From the NCBI GenBank assembly GCA_964494805.1, contig CAZBST010000006.1, positions 65,352 through 129,351 on the forward strand: DNA of 64,000 bases. Direction: 5' to 3'. The DNA is from CAIYOL01 sp964494805 (lineage in GTDB: Bacteria > Planctomycetota > Phycisphaerae > Sedimentisphaerales > Anaerobacaceae). Position numbers and translations under genes: made by a program. A model generated the notes under the pieces. The model was not told the origin of the DNA and did not search any database. It worked only from the letters and a program-made list of their open reading frames with translations. This document shows positions 16,235 to 25,641 of this stretch, in pieces; the stretch's first letter is position 1; every line of letters starts with the position of its first letter.

Positions 16235-17152
16235 ATGAGAAGAGCTAACCAAATCATCACGGTCGCGACAGGATTGGTCCTTATCGTCGCAAGCGTGCTG
16301 AAAATCCACCAGTTGCTGACCGAAGCGATCATCAGCAAAGGTTTCTGGGAGTCTTGGTTGTTCTTTGTAATCCAGATACCATTGGAGCTGGGGCTGGGAA
16401 TATGGCTTGTCTGCGGATTGTTCCGCAAGGCGGCGTGGATGATTGCAGTGCTGGCTTTCGGATTATTTATAGCAGTAACTTTGCAAAAAGGACTCATCGG
16501 TGCAGAATCTTGCGGCTGTTTTGGGAGGGTTAAGGTCAATCCCTGGATAACCCTTTTGGCAATTGATATACCCCTTTTTCTTTTGCTGGTGATTTTTCGT
16601 CCAAGGGGTTTGAAGCTTCTGCCGCCGCCGTGGCCAAGTGCCTTACACTTCTTCGGCGTCGCTATACCGACATTTGTAGCTTTCGGTATTATAATACCGG
16701 TTCTTGTTCTCAATAAACCACCCGATAAGACAGAAAAATACGAGGTTATAAAACCCAGCGAATGGATTTCAGGTGAAGAGGGCGAAGAATGGTCGATGCT
16801 CAAGCATATCGATATTGCCGACTCCTTGCGGGCTGGTTTAGCCATCGTAGTGTTTTATAGCATCGAATGTGAAACCTGTCATGAGGCAATTCCACTGTAC
16901 GACCGGATGGCCCGTGATATGGCTGGAAACGAGGACGCTATACGGTTCGCGCTTATCGAGATTCCTCCGTATGCTTCGGAAAAAGATGATATTGTTCCCG
17001 TTGACACCCCTTGTTTACGAGGCAGGCTCGATTCGAGCAAGAAATGGTATGTTCAAACTCCTTTGGTAGTGGTTGTAGTCGATGGCAGGGCGGTCAAATT
17101 CTGGGAGGGCGAAGCGCCGAAACTTGATGAGATACTGGACGCAGTTTCGTGA
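16235..17152 (+). CDS. MauE/DoxX-type membrane protein fused to a thioredoxin-like domain
   Basis: 305 residues. The first 160 form four to five membrane helices with the MauE-family signature ESCGCFG (Cys93 and Cys95), as in proteins that pass electrons or disulfides across the membrane. After a linker, residues about 190-305 look like a periplasmic thioredoxin fold: a beta strand AIVVFYS followed by ECETC (CxxC at 212-215), HEAIPLYDRMA, and the cis-Pro-type TPLVVVVV strand. The order suggests electron transfer from the membrane domain to its own CxxC domain. It lies between a DUF1573 lipoprotein and a GspC-like gene. An inferred role is thiol-disulfide supply for secreted or envelope proteins of the adjacent secretion system. 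Confidence 0.78.
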   Translation: MRRANQIITVATGLVLIVASVLKIHQLLTEAIISKGFWESWLFFVIQIPLELGLGIWLVCGLFRKAAWMIAVLAFGLFIAVTLQKGLIGAESCGCFGRVKVNPWITLLAIDIPLFLLLVIFRPRGLKLLPPPWPSALHFFGVAIPTFVAFGIIIPVLVLNKPPDKTEKYEVIKPSEWISGEEGEEWSMLKHIDIADSLRAGLAIVVFYSIECETCHEAIPLYDRMARDMAGNEDAIRFALIEIPPYASEKDDIVPVDTPCLRGRLDSSKKWYVQTPLVVVVVDGRAVKFWEGEAPKLDEILDAVS

Positions 17153-17263
17153 GGGATGCTGCGGCATTCAGTCAAAAAGCAGCATTTTTTGGAAAAAAGC
17201 TCGTTTGCGGGAACTAAATGTTGTCAGCGGTGTCAAATAATAAAGGAACCTGGAATACCGAAT

Positions 17264-18133
17264 ATGATAAAGACATTGCGGATAACAAGCTATTTTGCGG
17301 TGGTTTTAGCGGTTGTTTTTTTTGTTTTTCCTGCGGTTTTTGGTGTTCGCGGCGATAAGCAGATAGAGCAATTTTTGAATTCTGCCGGCGTGATAGAGAA
17401 GTTCAAGGAGGCCAGGGGGGATAAAGTCGAGGATAGCCGGCGTGAAATCTCACCGCTTGTAAAGCAGGCAGAGGCTTTTGCGTTGTATCTGAATCCACCC
17501 CCTAAGCCGGTACCTTCGGTTCCTGCGGTAAAAAGTGGACCCAGACCTGCGGGGCCTGTTACAGCTAAATTTAAGCTTATAGGCACCAGCCGGCATGTGT
17601 TGCAGCCGGAATTGTCACTGGCCTTGATTGACGAGCCCGGCAAAGGTCTGTATTGGGTAAGACAATTCGATAAGGTAGGTCATTTAGTTATTGAGCAGGT
17701 TAAAGATGGTCTCATAGTTGTTCGAGACGGCCAAAATACTTTCGAGCTTGTGGCGGAAAGACCGGAGAAAAGAAGCCTTCTTAAAGCGAACCCATCATCT
17801 GGTCGCATTACCGAAAGTCCGCCTCCAGAGATAAATGCTGAAGTTCAGACGAGCGCCGAAAAAGCGGCGTTGATGAAGAGAGTGGAAGCCGAGAGGGAAA
17901 GGATATTAGCCGAGATGAATGCCAGAACAAATGTTCAAGCTGGCGAAACTAATTCGGGTTCTAACGTAAGCCATCCCCAAACGGACAAAGCTAAGGAAAT
18001 CGCGGCGGCGAAAAGGTCTATTTCCAAACTTGAAACTATGCGTATAAGCGCCAGAGAAGCGAGGGGACTGGGTCGTTTGGGTCAAAGGTTAAAGAACGTT
18101 CAGCGGGAGCCGAATCGAACTGAGAACAATTAG
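17264..18133 (+). CDS. GspC-like inner-membrane protein of type II secretion
   Basis: About 289 residues from the ATG at 17264, which is followed by a basic MIKTLR and a membrane helix (about 8-29). The frame is open back to 17156, but that part (HSVKKQHFLEK and onwards) looks like untranslated sequence. Residues about 95-165 read KFKLIGTSRHVLQPELSLALIDEPG and then VIEQVKDGLIVVRDGQNTFEL, the beta pattern of the GspC homology region or PilP, which binds the secretin N0 domain. The C-terminal third is charged and helical. Position directly before gspD is where gspC belongs. No PDZ domain follows. Assignment is from position and topology more than from strong motifs. Confidence 0.6.
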   Translation: MIKTLRITSYFAVVLAVVFFVFPAVFGVRGDKQIEQFLNSAGVIEKFKEARGDKVEDSRREISPLVKQAEAFALYLNPPPKPVPSVPAVKSGPRPAGPVTAKFKLIGTSRHVLQPELSLALIDEPGKGLYWVRQFDKVGHLVIEQVKDGLIVVRDGQNTFELVAERPEKRSLLKANPSSGRITESPPPEINAEVQTSAEKAALMKRVEAERERILAEMNARTNVQAGETNSGSNVSHPQTDKAKEIAAAKRSISKLETMRISAREARGLGRLGQRLKNVQREPNRTENN

Positions 18134-18695
18134 AACTGACAGTGGTGCAATTTTAATTGAACTAAGCTTAAGTGATGTGAGTATTCCGGGGCAAGGATAG
18201 TCTCTGCTCGCAGGGGCGTGAAGGCCGATATTGGCTGTCGCAGATAGCGGTCAAGGCAGTTATTTAATTCCCCTTTTCTCAAGAAGTTACACCTGATTTT
18301 GAGACGTACCGAGTCTTGTTTATTTGTTTTTTATTGTTTTCCGATTTTTGCCGATAGAGAGGGGAGTCTGTCTTGTGGCTTTCCAAATCGCAACAAGAGG
18401 TGCCCGATAATAGGTCGCAAAATGGCAGTCTCAGGAAAGTTCTTAGCTGAAAAGAAGGAACTTTTTGGCGTTTTCTGTGTCTGAATTGATATGGTGGCAG
18501 GTATTCGAGGTGGTCGAAGTTGGAGACTTAGACGGATATTTGCGTAAAAGCTTCTGAAAAATTTGTCTGCCGTAGCCTCGGCGAAGGTGGAAAAGGACTT
18601 ATTTTGGTGGTTTTGAGAAGATGTTCGGCTTGTCGGATGAGTCCGATAAGTAATAGATGCGTAGATTTTTAGTTTGGCGAACTATGGAGTGAGTT
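18134..18695 (+). other. Long leader before gspD, no gene seen
   Basis: 562 bases without a convincing gene. Small open frames lack a ribosome binding site and protein-like composition. A 9-bp hairpin (18629-18650, CTTGTCGGA with TCCGATAAG) sits 46 bases before the gspD start, and a GCCGTAGCCTCGGCGAAGG segment near 18570 resembles the dispersed repeat at 32381. The length suggests a regulated leader or an independent promoter for gspD, but no riboswitch class was recognised. Confidence 0.45.
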
Positions 18696-21600
18696 ATGAA
18701 GGCAGAGCGGCAACCCCCAGGATGGCTTACGCCGTTTCAAGGTTGTGGGAAAGTAAAAGTTTTTATTTTTATCTGTGCAGTAGCTGTTGTTCTAAACGGC
18801 AGCTGTCTTTCCGCCTTAGGTGAGACTTCGCCGAAAAGCGAGGTTGCTACGGAGCAAGAGGTTGCCTCGCCTCGGGGTAAAGCCACGGGTTCTGGCGTTG
18901 CACGATACAGGGTTTTTTCTTTAAAACACATATCCGCTGAGCAGGGTAAAAAATATCTTGCCGAAGCTGGCCTCGGCACGGTTTCACAGCTTCCCGGTGT
19001 TAATGCGCTTTTGGTAACGGCTCAACCTGATGAATTGATTAAAGTAAGCGCTATTCTGGAGCTTGTTGATGCTAACGAGCTTTTTGAAATAAAAGTATAT
19101 ACTGCGGTGGGCCCATCGCAGTTTCCCCCCAGCGAGCAAATAGCAGCCGAGGTTAATGACATATCAATAGGGACCTTCTCTAATCCGCCGAGCGGCACTG
19201 CAAAGACCAAAGCAATTATAGACGTCCACAATGATGCTGTAATAGCCATTGCTCCAGCCGGGCAGTTTGAAAAGATTAATTCTGCCGTCGAGCAGTCCCT
19301 AAGGGACGAAGCACAAGCTCTTCAGGTCTCCGAGCCGAACAAATCAGCCGAGATGGATAAGGCAAGCGGAGCGGAAATAGAAACAATCTCTATGGCCGAG
19401 CCGGCGGAGGCCGAGCTTAAAAGAGCCGAGGAGGAGCTTAAAAAAATAACTGCTTCTTCTGAACCTGCCGGTCAAGCCGATGTGGAGGTAAACGAGCCGA
19501 ACGAGCTTTTCGATGAGCTTCTCAATTCGATTGCTGAGACCGAGAAGACGGCCGCCGAGGAGCAGGGGCAACAGTTGAGTCAGCCAAACGCCATCACCCC
19601 CGCGGTTGCTACGCAAGCAGCAGGAGCACCGGAAGCAGATGAACCGGATGAGCCTTCCATTGATTTGGAACAAACAGAAGAATTAGCCCCCCAGTCTACT
19701 GAAGAACAGGAACCGAATTTGCCTGATGAGGAACTGGAACCGGAGCTAGAGCCGGAGCCAGTCTCGCAAATCCGCTCATACGAGCCGGCGCCCCTTGTAG
19801 ATGGGAATGAAATGCTTGAACTGGATTTGCCGGCGAAACTTAATATCATAGATTTGGTGGATTTGGTGGGTAAGTATTTACAATTAGATTATATGTATGA
19901 CGGAGCGCAGGTGAGAGGCGAAGTTTCGCTGAAACTTCAAGGGCCTATCAAGGTGAAGGATTTGTATCCTCTGCTTGAATCTGTGCTAAAATTCAGAGGC
20001 TTTGTGATGACTCGCAAGGGCAATCTTGTAACCATTGTCCCTGCTGGTGAAGCTTTGGGTATCGACCCTGCTTTGCAGCCTGAGGTAGGTAAAATCCAGT
20101 TCGGGGATGTAGTTATAACACGAGTCTTTAATCTGAAGTATATAGATACAGCCAGTGCGCAGAATTTTTTGGTTAGTATGAAGCTCGGCGCAAACATCTC
20201 GCCGATTCCCGAGACAAGCACGCTTATCGTTACCGAATATGCCTACCGTATGGCTCGCGTAGAGGAGCTTTTGGAAATGGTCGACCAGCCCGGTGAGCCG
20301 AAGGAATTCAGGTTCAGGCAGTTAAAATACACGATGGCGACTACGCTTGTTCCGAAAATTAAAACTCTTGCTGAGCAGTTAGAAGCTGTATCAGTTACTA
20401 TAGCAGTTCCTTCGCCTGCACAGCCGACCGTGCGCACAAGGGGAAGACGGCGTACACCGACACCCACACCCCCTGCGCAGGCTGCGGCTAAAACGACTGT
20501 CTATTTGGATGCTGATGAAAGAACAAACCGCATCCTGATGATAGGCCTTGAAGAGCAATTGATTGTTGTTGAGAGTTTAATAGATACTCTTGATGTGGAA
20601 CAGCAGGACCTTCGGACTATGCGTTTGTACGATATCCAGCATGTTGGAGCCGATGAGGTGGTAAAGAAGCTGGGGGAGCTTGGTATAATTAGCGGCGGCA
20701 AGCCAACCGGGGGGAGAATTACTGCCGGGGCCAGACCCTCCGCCCCAAAAGCTCCGGGAACCCCTGCAGTTGCAGCAACTGCTGAAGTGGAGCCTCTTGT
20801 GGAGGAACCGCAAGTGGTGGTAATTGAGTCAACGAATTCGCTTTTGGTAAATGCCACGCCTGAGCAGCACATCCGAATAGCTACGATTATCAGCTATGTG
20901 GATAGTGTGACCCTCGAACAGGCGATACCTTATGTAATTTATGGGCTCGAAAACCAAGACCCCGAAGATTTGGCCGAAGTCCTGCAGAAGTTTATTCAGG
21001 AGACCGTCAAAGACAAGGAAGGCAAAGTTGAGCGGACAGTAAGGAGAACAGAAGAAGATATTATTATCGTCCCTGATAAAAACACCTTTTCGATACTCGT
21101 TTATGCCAGCAAGAAAAATCAGGAATGGATAGGAAATTTAATAAAGCAGTTGGACAAGCGTAGGCCGCAGGTGCTGTTAGATGCGATGCTGGTTGAAATC
21201 AGCGAAGTTGATGCCTTCAATTATGATTTACAGTTGGTCTCCAAGTTCCCGGAGATGCTCCCGGGTGGGACAATGGAGAAACTTGCTACCGGTACGAGTG
21301 CTCTATCGCCTTTTCCTTCAAAGAGGGTCGGGGAAGCAACTTCTATTCTTGGAGATGCGTCACCGGCTCAGGGTTTTTATGCAGGCCGTCATATCCAGGC
21401 GCTATTGGAGTTAATGCAGAAGAAGGGTTACGGCAGGGTTCTTGCCAGACCGAAGATTCTGGTTAATGACAATGAACAGGGACATATTGATACAACGAAT
21501 ACCATTTATGTAGCAAGGAGTTCCACAACCGCTACCACCGGCGGAGAGGCGGTTGTAGGCACAAGTTACACCTTTGACCAGTTCCCATCGGGTATTAACC

Positions 21601-22085
21601 TTGATATTACGCCTCATATTAGCGAAGGTGATTTACTTCGCCTTGAAATAAAAATGCAGCGTTCGAGTCAAGCTGCTCCGGAGGGCGGGATTGGAGAGAA
21701 TGAGCCGCCGCCTAACAAAAGTGAGAACAACATCAACACTATAGTTACAGTGCCTGATAACAGCACGATAATTCTTGGAGGTATAATAACATTGGAGCAG
21801 GCCAAGGACAACTGGAAGGTGCCGTTGCTTGGCGACATCCCGCTTGTGGGCGGACTTTTTAGGAAAATAGCTGATACCAGCAGGCAGGCAAAGCTGTATA
21901 TATTTGTTAGGGCGAATATATTAAGGCCGGGTGAAACTATAGGAGGGCTGCCGGATTTGGAGAGAATATCGGAAAGGAACCGAGCTGCGTTTGAGGAGGC
22001 TGAGAGAGAATTTCAGGAGCATCAGGATTGGCCCGGCATAGAGCCGGAGCCGATGGACCCCCTGCGTGTCCTGGAAGCAGAATAG
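18696..22085 (+). CDS. gspD: Type II secretion outer-membrane secretin GspD (enlarged)
   Basis: 1129 residues, clearly longer than the usual 650-750. After an N-terminal hydrophobic signal (about 20-42) comes an extra N1-like domain (about 70-135, ARYRVFSLKHISAEQG), then a Glu/Pro-rich acidic linker (about 225-360, with EPNE repeats). The canonical order follows: an STN/N0 domain starting LDLPAKLNIIDLVDLV near 372, then N1 to N3 repeats (for example TRVFNLKYIDTASAQNFL and LRTMRLYDIQHVGADEV). The secretin domain has RPKILVNDNEQGHI near 915, VPDNSTIILGGI near 1020 and KVPLLGDIPLVGGLFR near 1040. A GGAG site lies 6 bases before the ATG. It forms the outer-membrane channel for the gsp gene products encoded downstream. 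The extra domain and linker are unusual. Confidence 0.93.
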   Translation: MKAERQPPGWLTPFQGCGKVKVFIFICAVAVVLNGSCLSALGETSPKSEVATEQEVASPRGKATGSGVARYRVFSLKHISAEQGKKYLAEAGLGTVSQLPGVNALLVTAQPDELIKVSAILELVDANELFEIKVYTAVGPSQFPPSEQIAAEVNDISIGTFSNPPSGTAKTKAIIDVHNDAVIAIAPAGQFEKINSAVEQSLRDEAQALQVSEPNKSAEMDKASGAEIETISMAEPAEAELKRAEEELKKITASSEPAGQADVEVNEPNELFDELLNSIAETEKTAAEEQGQQLSQPNAITPAVATQAAGAPEADEPDEPSIDLEQTEELAPQSTEEQEPNLPDEELEPELEPEPVSQIRSYEPAPLVDGNEMLELDLPAKLNIIDLVDLVGKYLQLDYMYDGAQVRGEVSLKLQGPIKVKDLYPLLESVLKFRGFVMTRKGNLVTIVPAGEALGIDPALQPEVGKIQFGDVVITRVFNLKYIDTASAQNFLVSMKLGANISPIPETSTLIVTEYAYRMARVEELLEMVDQPGEPKEFRFRQLKYTMATTLVPKIKTLAEQLEAVSVTIAVPSPAQPTVRTRGRRRTPTPTPPAQAAAKTTVYLDADERTNRILMIGLEEQLIVVESLIDTLDVEQQDLRTMRLYDIQHVGADEVVKKLGELGIISGGKPTGGRITAGARPSAPKAPGTPAVAATAEVEPLVEEPQVVVIESTNSLLVNATPEQHIRIATIISYVDSVTLEQAIPYVIYGLENQDPEDLAEVLQKFIQETVKDKEGKVERTVRRTEEDIIIVPDKNTFSILVYASKKNQEWIGNLIKQLDKRRPQVLLDAMLVEISEVDAFNYDLQLVSKFPEMLPGGTMEKLATGTSALSPFPSKRVGEATSILGDASPAQGFYAGRHIQALLELMQKKGYGRVLARPKILVNDNEQGHIDTTNTIYVARSSTTATTGGEAVVGTSYTFDQFPSGINLDITPHISEGDLLRLEIKMQRSSQAAPEGGIGENEPPPNKSENNINTIVTVPDNSTIILGGIITLEQAKDNWKVPLLGDIPLVGGLFRKIADTSRQAKLYIFVRANILRPGETIGGLPDLERISERNRAAFEEAEREFQEHQDWPGIEPEPMDPLRVLEAE

Positions 22086-22093
22086 TTATATGC

Positions 22094-22140
22094 GTTAAAC
22101 GGTTGTGGTTGCGCGGCTCACCACGGTTGCGTTTAACGTA
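22094..22140 (+). repeat. Inverted repeat between gspD and gspE
   Basis: CGTTAAACG and CGTTTAACG are perfect 9-base inverted repeats, and inside them GTGGT pairs with ACCAC. The structure lies in the 107-base gap before gspE. It has no T-run, so it is probably an RNA stability or processing hairpin. A related GCGTTAAATGGTTACGGTTGCG stretch occurs at about 50157 after the aldolase gene. Confidence 0.4.
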
Positions 22141-22192
22141 AGACGAAAGGATGGGACGAATATCGTAACCGGCGAACGAAATATGCAACGTT

Positions 22193-23902
22193 ATGAAGGA
22201 ATTATTGATACAAACTGCCAAGCGGACAGGTCTTATTGACGCTGAGCAATTGGCTGAATTTCTGAAAATAAACAGCGAGGGGAAATCCCGGCTCGATGAG
22301 CTATTGCTCGGCTGTCCGTATTTCACCGAGACAGCGGTTTTGAAGCTGTTTGTTGCTGCGCTGGGGTGGGAATTTTTAGAGGAGGTATCCGCCAAGGCCG
22401 TGCCGGGCGAATTCATAGAGTCTATTCCCGCGACCTACGCTCAGCAGCATTATCTTATCGGCATAAAATCTAAGGCCGACGACAAAGAGCTTACCGTAGT
22501 TTTGTCCAGGCCTTTGGATTCTGACGTCCTGGATAATGTCTCGAAGATGACAGGTATGCCTGTCAGGCCGGCGATCTCCACCCGTGCTGCTATTACAGCT
22601 GCAATAGATGTTGCCTACGAGCAGAGGACGACGGTCATCGAAGAGGTGGCCGAAGAGCTCGATTCGCAAAATATCGACCAGCTCGTTGATGAGGTGGCCA
22701 CTTCCGATGACCTTCTTGATGTGGTTAACCGTCCGCCGGTTATCAGATTGGTTAATGATATTCTTTTTCGTGCGCTGCAGTTGCGTGCCAGCGATATTCA
22801 CGTTCACCCTTACGAGGCGAAGATTCAAATTCGCTACCGCATAGATGGTATCCTGTATGATGTTTTGAGCTTGAACAGAAATGTCCTGCCGTTGGTTATC
22901 TCCCGTATCAAGGTAATGGCGGGAATGGATATTGCGGAGCGTCGGCTTCCGCAGGATGGCCGCTGCAGTGTCCGGCTGGGCGAGCGTGAAATCGATTTGC
23001 GTATCAGCACTGTGCCGACCAGCTTCGGCGAACGCAGCGTCCTGCGGCTGCTGGATAAAAGCACGGGCCTTTTCAAATTAGATGAGTTGGGGCTGTGGGA
23101 AGGCGATTTGAAGAAGTTCGATACCTTGCTTAATCGCTCGCACGGTGTTATTTTCGTAACGGGCCCTACGGGGAGCGGAAAAAGCACCACTCTTTACGCC
23201 TGCCTTAACAGGATTAATTCGGCTGAGAAAAATGTTATAACCATAGAAGACCCTATCGAATATCAACTGGAAGGAATAAGCCAGATTCAGGTCGCCAGTA
23301 AAAAAGGGATGACTTTTGTTACCTCGCTTCGGCACGTGCTTCGCCAGGACCCCGATGTTATAATGGTCGGTGAAGTCCGAGATGTTGAAACGGCGCGAAT
23401 GGCGATACAATCTTCGTTGACGGGGCATTTGGTTTTCAGTACGCTGCACACGAACGACTCGGCAGGTGCCGTGAGCCGGCTTTTGGATTTGGGCGTTGAA
23501 CCTTATCTGGCAAGTTCGTCATTGATTGCTATAATAGCACAGCGGTTGGTGCGGAAAGTGTGCCCGGATTGTAAAGAGACGCATGAACCGAAACCTCATG
23601 AGTTAAGAGAGCTTGGTGTTGGGAATGTCGGGCAGCGCAATGGCGGAAAGTTCTTTATCGGCAGGGGTTGCGATAAGTGTTTTCAGACCGGCTATCGCGG
23701 CAGAACGGGTGTTTATGAGATGATGCTGATTAATGAGGAAATTCAGGATATGATATACAAAAGGGAAACTGCCGGCGCTATAAAAAAGGCCGCTATTAAC
23801 GCAGGACTGCAAACACTGCGAATGGATGGCGCTCGAAAGGTTCTCGCAGGGATAACAACTATTGCTGAAGTGTTGAGGGTGACACAGGCGGATGTGATGT
23901 AG
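22193..23902 (+). CDS. gspE: Type II secretion ATPase GspE
   Basis: 569 residues, normal for GspE/PilB. The N-terminal MshEN/N1E-type domain (about 1-140) is followed by the motor. Walker A is GPTGSGKST at 324-332, the Asp box lies in ITIEDPIEYQL, Walker B is DPDVIMVGEVRD near 400, and the His box is TGHLVFSTLHTND near 420. The C-terminal zinc module, CPDC near 457 and CDKC near 485, is typical of GspE. It is a cytoplasmic hexameric ATPase that drives pseudopilus assembly together with GspL and GspF. Placement between gspD and gspF matches the classical order. All catalytic motifs are intact. Confidence 0.95.
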   Translation: MKELLIQTAKRTGLIDAEQLAEFLKINSEGKSRLDELLLGCPYFTETAVLKLFVAALGWEFLEEVSAKAVPGEFIESIPATYAQQHYLIGIKSKADDKELTVVLSRPLDSDVLDNVSKMTGMPVRPAISTRAAITAAIDVAYEQRTTVIEEVAEELDSQNIDQLVDEVATSDDLLDVVNRPPVIRLVNDILFRALQLRASDIHVHPYEAKIQIRYRIDGILYDVLSLNRNVLPLVISRIKVMAGMDIAERRLPQDGRCSVRLGEREIDLRISTVPTSFGERSVLRLLDKSTGLFKLDELGLWEGDLKKFDTLLNRSHGVIFVTGPTGSGKSTTLYACLNRINSAEKNVITIEDPIEYQLEGISQIQVASKKGMTFVTSLRHVLRQDPDVIMVGEVRDVETARMAIQSSLTGHLVFSTLHTNDSAGAVSRLLDLGVEPYLASSSLIAIIAQRLVRKVCPDCKETHEPKPHELRELGVGNVGQRNGGKFFIGRGCDKCFQTGYRGRTGVYEMMLINEEIQDMIYKRETAGAIKKAAINAGLQTLRMDGARKVLAGITTIAEVLRVTQADVM

Positions 23903-23914
23903 AGGACACAGGTT

Positions 23915-25126
23915 ATGCCCAGATTCAATTATACAGCAGTGGCAGCAGACGGCAAAAAAGTCAAAGGCGCAATCACCGCCGAAAGCCCTTACGCTGCGCG
24001 AAAACAGCTGAGGGTTCGAAGCGTCCACCCTACTTCAATTACAGAGGTCGGCTCTGAAGGCAAGGCGACATTATTTTCAATCTTTGCCAGAGGCGGCAAA
24101 GGCCAGATAATCGATTTTACAAAGCAAATGGCCACGCTGCTTAATTCAGGAATTAAGCTGACTGAAGCCCTTTCAGTTCTCACTTTGCAAATGTCCGATG
24201 TGCGGTTCAAGAACGCCATTAGCGACATTCGTGACAGGGTTATCAGCGGCGAGTCTTTTGCTGATGCCTTGAATGATTATAGTGATTATTTTGATGTTAT
24301 ATATGTGAGTATGGTTCGCGTAGGTGAGGTAACCGGCTCTTTGGGACAGAGCCTTTCGACCATTTCAAAGTTTATGGAGAAGCGCCGCCGGGTTGAATCA
24401 AAGGTAATAACGGCGATGATATATCCGATGGTTCTTATTTTATTTTGTATCGCGGCAATTCTGGTTTTGACAACTACGGTTATCCCGAAAATTGCCGAGC
24501 AGATTGCAAGGACGGGCCAGTCGCTGCCTTTGATTACCAGGGGATTGATGGGCGTCAGCTTCGTACTGACGAGCTGGTGGCTGCTTGTTGTAATTGCGGT
24601 GGTTTTCGGGATTGTCTGGGGTCTGAAGCGTTTTCTGAAGACGCGGCGGGGAGCTTTACTGCGGGATAAACTCCTGCTGTCCCTGCCTTTGTTTGGTCCT
24701 CTTATAAAACAACGTGTTGTTTCACGTTTTGCCTCGACACTTTCAACGCTTCTTGGTTCCGGACTTGCTATGGCTGAATCTCTTCGGGTTGTGGCGGAGG
24801 TTACCGGCAATAGTCTTATGAGAGGTGCCGTTCAGCAGGCACGTGAGAGGATTCTTGCCGGTGCCGATATTGCTACGCCGCTGAGAGACAGCGGTGTCAT
24901 CGACCCTGCGATTGCTCATATGGTTTCAGTTGGTGAGAAAAGCGGCGAACTGGAAAAGATGCTTAAGGATATCAGCGAGAACCTTGAGGCTTCGACAGAT
25001 TTAGTTATTGAAAGATTGAGCGCTGCGGTTGAGCCGCTTATTATAATTGTTATGGCCGCAATAATAGGTTTGATTGCTTATGCAACGATATTGCCGATTT
25101 TGGAGGTTTCAGCAGGTAAATTTTGA
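23915..25126 (+). CDS. gspF: Type II secretion inner-membrane platform protein GspF
   Basis: 403 residues, the standard length. It begins MPRFNYTAVAADGKKVKGAI, the conserved GspF/PilC start. Two T2SSF domains follow, each with an FTKQMATLLNSGIKL- or FASTLSTLLGSGLAM-type helix and a GE.SG segment (RVGEVTGSL near 133 and SVGEKSGELEKML near 337). There are three membrane helices, near 170, 220 and 375. GspF is the inner-membrane platform that couples GspE to the pseudopilus. It starts 12 bases after gspE with AGAGGA upstream, so co-translation is likely. Nothing unusual. Confidence 0.95.
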   Translation: MPRFNYTAVAADGKKVKGAITAESPYAARKQLRVRSVHPTSITEVGSEGKATLFSIFARGGKGQIIDFTKQMATLLNSGIKLTEALSVLTLQMSDVRFKNAISDIRDRVISGESFADALNDYSDYFDVIYVSMVRVGEVTGSLGQSLSTISKFMEKRRRVESKVITAMIYPMVLILFCIAAILVLTTTVIPKIAEQIARTGQSLPLITRGLMGVSFVLTSWWLLVVIAVVFGIVWGLKRFLKTRRGALLRDKLLLSLPLFGPLIKQRVVSRFASTLSTLLGSGLAMAESLRVVAEVTGNSLMRGAVQQARERILAGADIATPLRDSGVIDPAIAHMVSVGEKSGELEKMLKDISENLEASTDLVIERLSAAVEPLIIIVMAAIIGLIAYATILPILEVSAGKF

Positions 25127-25200
25127 CGCCGTTGGAAGTTCTCCATTGATGTGGGGCGTTCCGCTTAATAGGGAATTTATTTTAGGAGTTTTATAGAAAG

Positions 25201-25641
25201 ATGAAGAAGAGAAAAAGGAAAAATAGATTAGGGTTTACGATGATAGAACTGATGGCTATGCTGATTATCATCGGGTTGCTTGCCACACTGGTAGTTACAA
25301 AGGTGGCGTCGAAGATAGACCAGGCGCGCGTTACAACCACCAAGGCCAATTTAAAGCTTCTTCATAACGCGGTTAATCAATTCAAGATGGACACCGGCCG
25401 GTTCCCAACCGAAGAGGAAGGGCTTATGGCGCTTATCGAGCAGCCGAGTGATGTTACAAGGTATGAGCCGGGCGGCTATCTGGAAACTACCGAAATACCC
25501 AAAGACGGCTGGGGAAATGATTTTATTTACGAGATTTCTCCAGAAACTGGAAAGTCGTTTGTAATCAAAAGTCTGGGTGCTGATGGTGAAGAAGGTGGTG
25601 AGGGCAACGATGCCGACTTGTACAGCACTGATGCATATTGA
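25201..25641 (+). CDS. gspG: Major pseudopilin GspG
   Basis: 146 residues. A short basic leader MKKRKRKNRLG precedes FTMIELMAMLIIIGLLATLVV, the type III prepilin signal cleaved after Gly with Glu at position +5. The body carries the GspG signature TTKANLKLLHNAVNQFKMDTGRFPTEEEGL, and the C-terminal GWGNDFIYEISPETGKSFVIKSLGADGEEGGEGNDAD region includes the calcium-binding Asp and Glu residues. An AGGAG site lies upstream. GspG forms the body of the pseudopilus after processing by a prepilin peptidase, which is not encoded in this window. Its last 11 bases overlap the preferred gspH start. Confidence 0.95.
   Translation: MKKRKRKNRLGFTMIELMAMLIIIGLLATLVVTKVASKIDQARVTTTKANLKLLHNAVNQFKMDTGRFPTEEEGLMALIEQPSDVTRYEPGGYLETTEIPKDGWGNDFIYEISPETGKSFVIKSLGADGEEGGEGNDADLYSTDAY

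Noticed and set aside
18299..18484. 61-residue reading frame before gspD
   Set aside because: No ribosome binding site and no protein-like pattern.
18134..18695. Riboswitch in the gspD leader
   Set aside because: The long leader was scanned by eye for c-di-GMP and other riboswitch cores; none of the conserved cores is present. Only a weak 9-bp hairpin remains.
19344..19849. Antisense frames within gspD
   Set aside because: They are low-complexity mirrors (Ser and Gly rich) of the Glu/Pro-rich linker and are not genes.
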